NCBI GenBank assembly: GCA_023053545.1
Contig: JAKZAN010000001.1
Span: 1,632,565 to 1,696,564 of the forward strand
Origin: Lepidurus packardi
Lineage: Eukaryota; Arthropoda; Branchiopoda; Notostraca; Triopsidae
Length of the DNA stretch: 64,000 nt
Direction of reading: 5' to 3'
A program made the translations under genes and the position numbers. The notes beneath the pieces are model-generated. The model was given only the letters and a program-made list of their open reading frames with translations. It was not told the DNA's origin and did no database searches. This document shows positions 10,768 through 22,364 of this stretch, piece after piece (position 1 is the stretch's first letter; each line of letters begins with the position of its first letter).

Positions 10768-13700
10768 CATAACGCGAATCTTCCGATGTGGCGCTTGATT
10801 TTTTTGAATACTTTTGACATTTACAAAGTTGTAAAGCTGCGAGCATTACTACCGAGAGAGTAATGTACGAGGCCGAAGACGCTTCGAATCAAGGTTAAGA
10901 AGCTTCGAATCAAGATTGTACATTAAACTAAACTATGAATGCCCTTTGTAGCTTGAAAAAGTGGAAGAAAGGATCTTCACCCCGCAATATTAGAGCTATA
11001 AAGCTGGGACACGTTAAACATGAGAATCGTGGAATCCAATAAAGTCGTCGATCCTCTTTATATCTGCCGTGTGCTATGCAGCCTTACCATTTGCGAACGC
11101 CATTTCATGCAGGAGGCCAACGTGTCATCTCTTCCTTTAAAAGACGCCATAGACAGGATGAAGACAGACTGAAAAAAAAGGGTCCAGAATCTTTTGGCCA
11201 TTTCTTGAGCTAAAAAGAACGACGAGGAATTTCCCCGAGCAAAAAGTAGCCTCTCGATATGAACGCCGCAGCCCACACGCCAACTAATACAAGTCATAGC
11301 GACAGAAACTATTCATTGACTCGCTATTTAAAGCTTCGGTAGAAAAGTACATTTGGCGTCCAGCCAATAAGTCTTCACAGCCAAAAGTCTCTCTATGCTC
11401 AAAGTCAAACATAGTACGGCCCCAAATCCTCATTTGCATCTTTTAACTTCTTATGCCTGCCCTAGCAATATTTATGTATATGTACAAGTAACCGGTTCCG
11501 CAGAGAAGGAAAAGCCAAAAAAAAAAAAAAAAGCCTTGTCTATAACCAGACAGTCTGATTTCCCAAATTCTCCTAACCACTTGTTCTCCCCTCTCTTCTA
11601 AAAACTCTTTTTACAAGGGAACCCATGAAGCCGTCAAGCACAAATAGACAGACTTTTCTATGCGAGACGCGTTCAGCATCCAAAATCCAGTGCAACTTCC
11701 TCGAAAAACGTTTCGGAGAAAAATCGGGATGGATGTTACGTGTCGTTAGGGGCCCCCGTAATTAGCTCAATTATCTTGGTTTGGGGTGAGGCATTCATCA
11801 CTGCTGGGTCTGGCTCACGGCAGCCTTTTTAAAAGAAATAACACGAACGTAAAACTCATCCTGTATCCTCCTCTCAGCCCGAAAAATAAACGCAAAAATA
11901 TAAAACCCCGCTCGCTGCATGCAAAGCATTGATAGAAACTGGGCCCCTGTGCAATGCCATACGAACTAGCTCTTCCCCTCCCAACTCAAGAAAATTCCGG
12001 TAAAACTTAACAGGAAATCAAAAAGCCATTGCACGTACTATTGAGCGTCGATATCGCCTTGGATTGGCATGGAAATACTCCTCTGCAGTCACACGTTTCA
12101 AGCCAAAGACTCGACCACAAAGCTTCGTTTTTTTTTCCACTGGAATTTTTTGGGAGGTTGGGTGAAAAGAGTTGGTGGTTTTAGGCTTGGTGTTACATTT
12201 ACTAGCTCTAGTATAAGGGGTTTTAGGATGAGGGAGTTCTGAGGCCGAAAAAAGAAGAGCGATGTGACTCCTTGCATGGAAACGACCGTAAATCTTGCAA
12301 GACTTTGCCTCCGCCACCAACTTCTTCCCTATCGCCCTCTTTTCCTTAAGTTTTTTTTTTCCTCCATCTCTTCAAAAAGCCCCATTCTGAAGAAATCCTT
12401 CTTTTCCGGGGAGGGTGTGTGTGTAAATATATCCCTATATTGCCACCATGTCTTAGCATTGAGCCACTGTTGCGGGAAGCTTTCCACACCTTTGGTACTC
12501 GACAATAAAGACAGCGGCTTTTGGCAATAATAGCTTGTACGAAAACAGTAACTTGGAACTGAACTGCATGAATAGCCCCCAAAACCTTCGGCATTTGTGG
12601 CAATTACTTCAATTTCCCGGGAATAGCAAGGAAAGATTCATGGTCGCCCAGCCACCTTTTGAACCGCCAAATCGTTCTACAGTGCAAAAAGGGAACAAAA
12701 CGAAAAATAGTAGTTGTAGTCCGTGATTTATAGGCAAGCCGAAATTGACACGCTCCATAGGAAGCGCCTTTCGAACTTTTTTTTTTTTACTCCCTTTAAC
12801 CCCCCTCCCCCCCGAAATGTTAATATGACTAGGAAGTCCAAAACTTACACTTACACCCAATTTCTAAGCAAGCTAGTTTTTTTCGGCTGCTTCTTTATTT
12901 TGTATTTTCCGGGGGGAGGTGAGGCGAAGCGATGTTCAGAATGTGAACAGAGGGGGCAAGAAATAAGATGCTGCATGAGAGAAAACTCCTCGGGGAGCGA
13001 TAAATCCGCAACGACGTCTGCGACGCCGACCCTGCGCTTTTTCGGAACGCCCCTCCCTTGGCCTAACTAGGTCTGTTTCCCTATTTACTATACACTGCAT
13101 GCTCCTGAGCTCCCCCCTTCGAGAGGGGGTTGAGGAGGGTGTTGGGGTTGGGGAGGGGGTTAAGAGGGCGGGCAAGCGAGGCTCGGCCATAGCGGGATCT
13201 TCTAATACTCGTGATGTGCCAACATGCAGCTTTTGATGAAGATTTACGACTTTACGCCAACTACACCCATCCAAACTTTGCCTGACGGGGGCTAGCCAGT
13301 AAACTTTTGGCACGCTGGGAGGGTCCTTATACTTACGTTCGCCCAGGCAGCGCCAAAGCGGCTAATGATAAAGTGCAATTGCATTGTAGACTGTGTCCGT
13401 TTTTTTTTTTCTTCTTTTTTCTACTTTCGTGGTTACTCCAGGGAGTTGTATTCTCTAAACTCGGATAATACTCCGTCTCGACCTTCACGGTTACTGTTTG
13501 CGAGCAGGCAAAAACGCCAAAACAGGTTATTCACCAAATTGTGCAAGAGTTATGGACGTCCACAGGCTTTCATTTGTTATAGCCGTACCCGAAAACCCCT
13601 TGTAAAAAAAAAGAGTGCCATTTTCCCCAAATTTTTAGGCCTATAAACCACCGGTTGCTGGAGCCATAAAAAATCAAGACGAAAAAAAAGGAGAATCTGC

Positions 13701-14106
13701 CAAAAAAAAGGACAACTGTGTGCCATGGACATAGGGCCTCGGGTCCACTTTTGCTTATATAAGGGTTGTGTAAAAAATAAAACAGATCCGTTCCGTCCTG
13801 GCAACGAAAAAGAGCCGCTTTTTATGGCGGTTCCCTGTCCCGTCCTCCCCGGAGAAAGTCCCAACTTGACCCGCATAGGATTTTTACCCTTGTAATCAAA
13901 CGCTGGTCAATGCAGAAAATCTTCGGATTTTCGCCTCCTTTTTGACCGGCTTACACTTTATTGACAGTTCCTGAATCTTTCTCAATGTCACGGAACTTTA
14001 CTTTCGTTTTTATTTTTTAGGATATGCATGCCTTTCTTTTCGGGGTGGGGGGAGAGGGCATGCTAACAACTTTAAGTGTGCCAAAAAAATGAGCTACTGA
14101 GAAGAA
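10768..14106. other. Intergenic DNA, no gene seen
   Basis: Contains homopurine and homopyrimidine tracts (A-rich near 11519..11533, T-rich near 12351..12360 and 12779..12788, G/C-rich near 12800..12812 and 13105..13165) but no recognisable gene. Short open frames on both strands overlap each other and show no domain. A TGCATGC-type sequence lies near 14024..14031. Confidence 0.5.
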
Positions 14107-14155
14107 GATAATTATCTACCGTAATCGGGACGGCGCATGCAAATAATTAATGAGC
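14107..14155. promoter_or_regulatory. GATA/homeodomain and octamer composite
   Basis: GATAATTATC at 14107..14116 is a perfect 10-bp palindrome that joins GATA to a TAAT core. Twenty bases further, ATGCAAAT (POU octamer, 14137..14144) runs directly into AATTAATGAG, giving overlapping homeodomain cores. Such composites are typical binding-site clusters in Hox-cluster enhancers. Function is inferred. Confidence 0.35.
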
Positions 14156-15654
14156 AGGTTTCTATGTCCTACGTGTGAACTCTTGAGGATCATTCCCTAT
14201 GAAATTTGAGGATCACGAGGCTAATAAAAGGAGCCCAGAAGGGACCATTTGCGCAGAAAAGCCACATTAGTCCACAAAAAGTGGGATTTTTTCCCCCGAT
14301 TTCAACCCATTTAGGTCTTCTACTTGGACCATTAGGGGCCACATCAACTTGTCATTAAACTTGCACCCAGTTTTTCGTCCAGTCCGAAATACACACGTAT
14401 ACAAAGAGGGTAAATGGGCGCACTCATAGTCATAGTCAGTCCCCTTACACACGAGCCAGGATATTCGAAAGCCGGAGCGCTAACATCTACAAGGTATTGG
14501 CTGACTTGACCGTGCTTTGCAGCGGGGGACGGGGGGTGGGAGGGGGCGGCAGGACGCCTGCAACTTGCTCTTATCCTGCCTTACTCTCTAATTCATCCGC
14601 GTGCTGCCAAGGGGAGTCTCTAGAATGCCGTTTGTCATTAATCCCCGTCAAATTATGTTTTGGATTCCCCTACAGCTCCTAAAAGCTTCTCGGAAGGTGA
14701 ATTCCTGTCCCCGTTTTTTGGGCTCACTCAAACGAATGATATAAAAAGTCTTTTAAGGCTATGGTTTGCGGTAAACCACAAAAAGGGAGAATAAATTCCT
14801 AAAAGTACGACACGTCAGAAAATTAAGGAACTCGAAAAAGAGACGCCAATGAAGAGGTTAGCCGCATTGCTTTACGGGATCGCGCACACACACTCACACG
14901 CCCGTGTGAAATTTACGGTAATTTAGGGTTTATTTTTTTTCTTAACATTGCTACCTGGCAGAATTATGTGATTTTCCGGGGAGACGAAGAAATTAATTTT
15001 AATTTGGGTGTGGAAAAGCACATCCATCTCCCCCACTCCCCCTAGTAAGACTAATTACGTACGCTTTAAGCATGTAAACAGAAACAAAAGAAATACCGCG
15101 AAAGATATATGACTGCCAACCCGAGTAAACTTGTCAGTGCAAATCCTAGTGAACCCTACTTCTTCTTATGGGAAACAAAGCAAGCCATTGGTATAGGAAG
15201 AAGTAAGCAGACTGCTTTTTAAAGTGCTTTCAAAAGTGTGAAAACTTTTTAAGTTTTAAAAAGTACAAAAAAAAAACTGCAGCGTTACTTCAAGATCGTA
15301 TCAGACCAGAAAAGTAAAGATATAAAAAGATCAGAAAAACGTTTTAGCTTCTGTGAAAAAAGCAAACTTCATACTAGTTTAGTTGCTTGACCGTACTTAG
15401 TTAAGTAAAGCCGAGATATTGGGCAAATACTGCCTTTTTTGTTTAGAAGGTTGTTCATAAGGGTCATTTTACCGCACCACAACTCGTTAATTTGGCCTTA
15501 ACGGACAGTTAAATAGTAGGCTAGATTTTTTTGGTAGTGACGAGAAAACTTCGTACGGACTATCAGAACAGTCTTGAATGGGGAAAATACTGAGAAAGTA
15601 TTTTTAAAAAATTTGTAACTGGAGCGCTTGCACAACTTGTACCTGGCGTGATAA
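14156..15654. other. Intergenic DNA, no gene seen
   Basis: AT-rich in its right half, with TAATT cores at 14990..15015 (AATTAATTTTAATT) and near 15050. A G-rich tract lies at 14523..14547. No gene or RNA recognised. Confidence 0.5.
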
Positions 15655-15870
15655 GCCGAAGCTTGTTCCGACTTGATTTGGGACATTGTGCAGCTACAGC
15701 AAACTGTGATGACAAATTGTACTTCCAGAAGCAAAACAAGCCGGCCCATAACTATCTATTTCATTTTTACTTTATTACGCAAGGCTTTCACGAAACAATA
15801 ACAAACATCAGTGCCATCTGTGATTCTTTCCCATCAATAAACGAAGGTATACGGGAGCTTTAACTGCTGC
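15655..15870 (-). repeat. Dispersed repeat family A, single inverted copy
   Basis: Reverse-complemented, this segment matches the units of the tandem array at 24632..25400. The 20 bases at 15799..15818 are the exact complement of a block in several array units. Flanking blocks (GGCCGGCTTGTTTTGCTTCT, AGTTAAAGCTC(C/T)CGTATACC) follow in the same order. It also shares the GTTTGCTGTAGC...TCCCAAATCAAG tail found near 25529..25555, which the inner array units lack. One family therefore occurs both alone and in tandem. No coding capacity or terminal repeats recognised. Confidence 0.85.
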
Positions 15871-16053
15871 GAAAAAAAAACGAACAAAAATAAACTTCGC
15901 TCCAACAGCGCAATGCTTTTGAATGCGAAAAACGTCGGTTAACTTTTCGCAAAAATTTTAAACTGGACAGATGCAAAACCTTGTAGTCATTCTGTTTCCT
16001 TCCTTTGCCAAATTAAGGGGACAATCGCGTCACTATGATAGGGCGATGAAGAC
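15871..16053. other. Short intergenic spacer
   Basis: Nothing recognisable; A-rich tract near 15873..15882. Confidence 0.5.
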
Positions 16054-16612
16054 CAAAATGGCCGCCGCGGATGAAGGAATAAAAGGGGGAAGGATAAGAA
16101 TAGTAGAAATTGTAAAGGAAATGGGAGACGAAGGTCCATACAAGCTCGTAAATCTTGGAGAGGAAAAGGGGAGAAATGGGGAAAATCTATAGAACCCAAT
16201 TTCATTTTTTTGAAGGAAAAAAAGAACTAGGTGCAAAGGGGAATCCCCTTTTAGTTTTAAGTCCAGCGTAGAAATGTGCTTTTAATACAAGATTTTGGGA
16301 AAAACCTTTACCATGAAGACTCGTAATAAGGCGAATATTTCGAATAAGGCGAATATGGGCAAAAGCAAATCGTCTTTTGGGCTATTGATTGTGAGCGATC
16401 TGGAAGAAAAGTTGCAAAAACGACATGTCTCGAAAATGGAGTTGGCTCGAACCCGTTTTTCTTATACGTTTTACAAGGAATCGATCAATGCTTCAACCAA
16501 AAAAAAAAAAAAAAAAAAAAAAAACGAAAAAGAGGGACGTCCTCTCTTTCTCTCTTTCGACTGCGCCTTCGTCGTCGAGTTATGGCTCTGGAACGAGAAC
16601 GCCATTTTTCCT
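16054..16612. promoter_or_regulatory. PHO/YY1-like sites with GAGA-type tract (PRE-like)
   Basis: CAAAATGGCCGCC at 16054..16066 and ACGCCATTTTT at 16599..16609 both carry the PHO/YY1 core. Between them a CCTCTCTTTCTCTCTTTCG tract (16541..16559) resembles a GAGA-factor site. A run of about 24 A (16500..16524) separates the halves. GAGA plus PHO sites in proximity is the known grammar of Drosophila Polycomb response elements. The spacing here is loose and the call is tentative. Confidence 0.28.
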
Positions 16613-19600
16613 TTTGGCACACTCTAAGGCTTGCTTGTTTCCCAAGCAAAGGAAAACAAAACCGTGACATTTTTTTACCCGCTTTTTTCGGTGTATATAA
16701 GCTTTTGCCGTTTCTCTGTCTGTTCCCCGAGAAAGCCAGATTAGGCCAGCATGGATGGTTATCAAAGCTTTGGAAGAGACCGGATTGCAAATGAGCGAAT
16801 CTATGCATGCTAACGGCTTTACTCTACTATAGGAGCACTCCCAACTCCCGGTTCCTTGAAAGTCGGCAATTAGCATAGAGCTGCGAGCAAAGACTCCAAA
16901 ATTCTCTCTTTTTTTTTCCCCTGCAATTTTCCATCTTTTTTCCAAAAAAGGAAACGCTAGACGCTACACAACACCCTATTTATACAAGCTGCTAGCTTCG
17001 TATCTATCAAACAGCAATGGAAAATCAATGTATCGGAAAACAACACACCCAGCCCGAAGTTATCTACGTTCTTCGCCTTACGGCCTAGGGAAAAATACCC
17101 CCCAACAATGTCGGAAAAGAAAAAAACAACGTAAATCTGAAACCAAGGGGGTTGCGACAGAATTACAGCAGCCAAACTTGGGGGGGTAAGGGGGTCGTTT
17201 CTCGTTACGAAAAAGAGAAACAGTTCCATCTGGAGTAACCAGGCTAGCCCGAGAGTGCCATAGCGCCTCTTCAAGAAATAAGCATCGTAAAACCGTTTCC
17301 TGCGACGATCCAAGGGTTGGTTTCGGCCAGCAAAAGGCTTAAACAACCCCTCTAGTACCCCCCAAAGCAGGCCTGAAAAGACTCGAAAAATGGGGTACCA
17401 AGCAAAACTGTCCCTTGCCTGGAAAGTCTTCTTCTCTACCGTAATCAAGCCATTAAGATGCCTATCTTAGTCCTGTAAAAGTCTTGTCGCTCTCAATTCC
17501 TTGACTTATTTTTTTATTTTATTTTTTGGGAAGGAAACAGCTCAACATAAAAGGGAGAGCTTCCCTTGAAATATTACGGTTGTCCTTACCTCGCTTGTCC
17601 AGCCCACCCATCACTGTCGTCCGCAATAATGTTCGTAATGTTATAACCCCTTACTGAGCCCGATATTCATTGTTGCCTCGAGTCCTCCCACCTTACCACG
17701 TTGCACTGGGCACCACCAACAATGAATTGCTGCAACAACGAATACAAAACTGCCCGACAACAGGAACCAAACACAAGTCAACCATGAACATCTGTGGATA
17801 TCGGTTTGATAGAAGCGTTAATTTTTGGCTTGGCGTTGGTGCACTGGGCACGAAAGGACTGCACAATTAAGGAAAGAGACCGGTGTTTTGGAGTCGTGAG
17901 ACCTCTCAGGGGCGTCGCCAACAACAGCTACTCCTTGAGCGCCGACTTTTCCAGTTGCTGGAATCCCTTATGTGAGGGATATGTTGAACCGTCGTGTGGA
18001 AATGGGAAGGCCTGGCTTGAGCACATTTGCTCTCTGGCTTGTGTGTCCTGCGCCGTCTTGACGACGCCGACGTAGCCCGCCCCAATCTAATACTAGGCTA
18101 ATTTGCTTACAGACTTGCAAGGTGCCAATTTTCATAAACTTGACATGATACTCCAGTCCTCCCAACGCTTTACATCAGAGCAGAGCTGTACCTTCTTCTC
18201 TTTGCCCTCCTCCCCTGAAAATTAAGGAAATCTGTTAGCTTGTTCTTTTGCCGCAGCCATAAATTAGACGCTTTTGGACATTTCTGCTTCATTTTTTCGC
18301 CGGTTGAGATTTAGCTGCAAAAGCTGATCAACCCTATGACAAGTTAATGAATGGAGCCCTGGGGAAGAGCTTGCTCCAGTTTGGGAAAACAAATCCACAC
18401 AACACGAATTCAGCATGCGAGATTTAAAGACACAGAGAGAGAGAGAGAGAGACCAAAGATGCATAACTAAACCACGGGGTAAAAAAGAAAAAAATTTACC
18501 CTCCATGGGTCTACGGTTCCGAACCCTGCCAGACGATCTTAACTGACCTATAGAATGTAAAAGCTTAAGGTTTGACGACACTTTTCCTTTTTTTTTATTA
18601 TATGTTCCGTAAAGGATGGTCTTTGAAAGGGGGGTCAAGAGCTTAACAGGTGCTTGGGTATCTTTTTTTTCCCCAATGAAGTGAAAACGGGTTTTTATAA
18701 AAACCACTTGACATCAAGCAAACCCAGGCCACTTTATTTTTTATCTTGATTTTAATGGTTTTCCACTTTTCAACGAAATAGCTGTCCAGGCGCTCTGATT
18801 GGTCGGGTCAGTCGTTAATTTTTTTAACATGTGGTTCATGTGGGTAGCCTCTTGTTAGACAACATTGTCAAGACAGTGGACACCTTTCAAGTCCTTCAGA
18901 TTGTCACCACCGAGCTCGCCGTCCACATCTTGCCCCCGACTGAAGGATTGAACTAGGATTGAACCCAGGAATACTTATCAGTGCTATTTTGTGGTGATTT
19001 TCAAGTTTTAAACATCAAAAATTGGATTGAAAACCTTTACCGGGCACTGGATTAAAGCCCCATGGTGTTCCTACTGTACTCCACGTAGTAAAGTCCACGA
19101 GATGGTAATTTCGTGACAGAAAAGGGGTCCCAAGCTGGTGCTGACTGTCTCCATGACTGTCTCCTTAACTCTCGAGCTTGCTCTCGAGGTTCTTTAGCTC
19201 CTTTAGCTCCGCAAGTTTGGCTCTTTTCCTCGTCCTCCCGATCTCCCTTTTTGTAGATTTTTTTGTAAAGTTGTCGACTGTTAGGGAAGCCTGGGAATTT
19301 GGCAACAAGGTAATAATGGAAACATCAGTGTCTCGTGTAAAGCTGTTTTACAGCCTGCTGAAAAGCTCTGGAGGGAGTTGTCGCCCACTTGCTTGCTTCC
19401 TGAGCGTTTTTTTCTCTCTCCTTCTCTTTCGCTCTTCGCAACAAACTGCAAAAAGTGTTAAGCGAGCAGTTCGGCTATTTGTTGGCCGACACGTCACTCG
19501 CTAATCTAAAGCGCCTCTAAATGTCACAACCAAGTATCCGTTCCCTCGATGGAAGTTATGCTCCTCTTTGGGAAACCCATAGCGGTGCTTTAGTTTATTC

Positions 19601-20312
19601 TCTAAACAAATGTGTACACAGGAAAAATGGGTAGTTTAACGCATAAGCTGTCGGCTTCTACTACGGGATCATTAAGACCGATGAAATGTGATCCACGCGA
19701 TTATTGACCGCCTTGTTTTAGTACTTTCCTGAGCAGTAACGAGTAACTTCACTCGCCCTCTACTTAGCGTCAACCTAAACGGATTCCTGGTCGACTTTCT
19801 TATCCTTTGTCTCGGTTTCGAACGTTTCGAGCGTTTCGGGGCTCCAGCGGTACATTCTGCGAGCCGATAAAGCATTCCCCAGGCACCAGCACCCTCTATG
19901 ATACGTTTTCTTTCTCCAAATGAAGCGCCCCTGAGGAAACTTGCTTTTACTTAGGCCTACAACCGTTAGATGGTCGTACGAGTCGAGGACGATTAAATTC
20001 CCTTATTACTCTTTCTTTTTCCATTTGAAAACGCGTGGAGGGCGGCAATACTTCGCGAAACGCCATCATTCAAGAGCGTTTCAAATAAAGGAAAAAAATT
20101 AGCATGAATGGTGTCTAGGATGGGGCGTTCCGTTTCGTCCATCATCGTAAGGGCGTGAAATCATGACGCTCAGCGATAAAAACGGTAGCAATATAAAGGG
20201 CGTGAAGCGAATAAAGTCGTCACACACCTTTTTTTTATTTAAAGAAAAGACAACACATACATAAAGTTGAAAACCCACAGAAACACCATTGGGAAGTTAT
20301 GGGCAATACACG
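16613..20312. other. Antp-Ubx intergenic DNA, no gene seen
   Basis: Holds a (GA)n microsatellite (listed separately), a T-rich stretch near 17510..17527 and several pyrimidine tracts. The open frames at 16957..17448 and 18264..18707 on the minus strand have no recognisable domain and unremarkable composition. The region is intergenic, or untranslated Ubx 3' sequence at its right end. Confidence 0.5.
18434..18452. repeat. (AG)n microsatellite, GAGA-type
   Basis: An uninterrupted AG dinucleotide run of about nine units. It could bind GAGA factor, but no PHO-like site is adjacent. Confidence 0.9.
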
Positions 20313-20354
20313 TGGGCTATTACGAGCGTTATAAAGCTTAGCTTTATGAGCCCA
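20313..20354. other. Stem-loop near predicted Ubx 3' end
   Basis: TGGGCT (20313..20318) pairs with AGCCCA (20349..20354), and inside it ATAAAGC pairs with GCTTTAT around a TTA loop, leaving an unpaired asymmetric segment on the left. It lies about 60 bp beyond the AATAAA at 20413..20418 in the direction of Ubx transcription, so it could affect 3'-end formation or be incidental. Confidence 0.4.
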
Positions 20355-20412
20355 TTTGCAGTTGGGGAAAAGTAGCTACGAGGGAGGCAAGAATGGCTTG
20401 AAGGACCGCATG

Positions 20413-20418
20413 TTTATT
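20413..20418 (-). terminator. Ubx: Candidate Ubx polyadenylation signal (AATAAA)
   Basis: Reading downstream from the Ubx stop codon, this is the first canonical AATAAA on the minus strand. It would give a 3' UTR of about 1.5 kb, in the range known for Ubx in Drosophila. A second AATAAA lies at 20234..20239. Two ATTAAA variants at 21862..21867 and 21876..21881 are probably too close to the stop codon to be used. Confidence 0.35.
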
Positions 20419-21894
20419 TTGCTCCTCGGATCGTGATGGGAGCAACCACGCACGCATGACGTTTATGACTCTCCGCTGCATCTATTAACATTCACAACAT
20501 CACAACCAGTGCACATACCGCATAAACTGCACTAAAATAGGGGGAGTCCCTACCGCGGCAACCTGGCTTTTCCTTGCCCCGCTTTAGAAGCGCCAACAAG
20601 TCCCCCAAACTCTCCCAAACGCTCCCAAACGCGGGCACATACTACCGGGCTTTAACACAGATTGCCGACTCTCCAGGGGCTGAAGTTGTCGATAAAATAA
20701 GACAAAATTTGGGGATAAAAAGCATAAATAGGGCTTGTCTTGTCCTGCGCTAACGACCACAGTTGGCGGGGCATCAAGCCAGGGAAACTTGAGCTTTCCT
20801 TGCCCCGCAGGAGGCCACGCCCCTAGAAAAGGCCCACGCGAACCCCAAATCATCTTGCGTGCTTATAACGTTGCTTAAGATTGCAACAAGAGGGGGTAAG
20901 CTTGTCATTTTCTTGGAAAATTACGTGTGCGCTGTAGCTGTAACAAGGACCTCTAATAGGACGTACAAAAAAATCGGGGCGGAGTCGCAAATTATCATAA
21001 ACAGGAGAATGAATCTCCATGGCTTTGAGTAGAAGAATCTCCGCTTTTTACACGATTACAATGATTAAAATGGTTCGAGTCACGTGAAAATGAAGACAAA
21101 GTTTAGAGCCCCCTTTTGTTGTGTCCAATCACGTCTTGTAACGGTACAAAAATAATAATAAAAAAATCAAATAAGCGACTCACGATGAGCACAAGGAAGG
21201 ATGACTAATGATTATACTTGCTGCCAGCGGGGCGCATAATGTTATACCACTAATTATTTCTTATGCTGCTCTGCATGTCCCAACCCCATTTTTTCTGGGG
21301 GGGGATCCTTCGTGTTTTTTAAGCATTCATGAATTACGAATATACACCCCCCTGGGTGCTTACAGGACTTCTCCTAGATTCAGTTTCTCAGCACTCACGA
21401 AGGGTCCAATTTTGACTTATTTTTAAGCGAATTGCCGCACGCAATACAGGAATAAAAACCCTTTCTGCTCGGCCCAAACTTGCTCAATGACTTGGAATAA
21501 TTACGAAAAACTGGCACAACAAAATAACGGGACTTACCGACACGAAGACGATGAGTGAATGGTAGGAAAAACCCGAAATGAAATAATGAAGTAATCCAAA
21601 GTCAAACGATGTTCAAGGGTGGTCAAGCAAGTTTGCACGGAACATAAAAATCTTGAATATCCGAAGTGGGGTTGGGAGTTCATCATGGCGAAAGTATAAA
21701 ACACTGGGGAGATGGATTTTTTTCACAGCGAGCTTGAACCCAAGGTTAGATGTGTTGTGTGTGGCACAGGTTTAAAAAAAAAAATGGTGTGATGGAGGGG
21801 CGCGCGAACCTTGACTTTTGGGGGGAGATTAAAGATGGTGCTTGGCTATATGTTGTGATTTTTTAATTTCCTTTTTTTAATGATTATTTTCGGC
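20419..21894 (-). other. Ubx: Predicted Ubx 3' UTR
   Basis: The DNA from the Ubx stop codon to the first canonical polyadenylation hexamer. It contains no competing gene on either strand that I can support. The extent rests only on the hexamer position, so it could be shorter or longer. Confidence 0.4.
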
Positions 21895-22224
<330 letters not shown>

Positions 22225-22276
22225 TTAAGCCACAAATGAATCCAAACTTGTCCCAAATCATCACCAAATCCTCGTT

Positions 22277-22364
22277 TAACAAGAAAACGTTGCAATGTTA
22301 AGAAAAGAAAAGTTTTTTCTTGTTAAGAAAAGAAAAGTTGCAACACTGCAACGTTTTCTTGTTA
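22277..22364. repeat. Inverted repeat enclosing direct repeats, near Ubx acceptor
   Basis: Arms at 22277..22294 and 22347..22364 are an 18-bp perfect inverted repeat (AACAAGAAAACGTTGCA type). After one mismatch the pairing continues four more bases inward. Between the arms an 18-base sequence, GTTAAGAAAAGAAAAGTT, occurs twice exactly (22297..22314 and 22322..22339). The hairpin begins about 75 bases upstream of the exon 2 acceptor. It could fold in the pre-mRNA or be the relic of a small fold-back element. Confidence 0.85.

Noticed and set aside
16957-17448. 163-codon minus-strand open frame with hydrophobic stretches
   Set aside because: Composition matches random translation of T-rich DNA; no recognisable motif.
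18944-18970. B-box-like GGGTTCAATCC on the minus strand
   Set aside because: No cloverleaf can be drawn around it and the T-stem does not pair.
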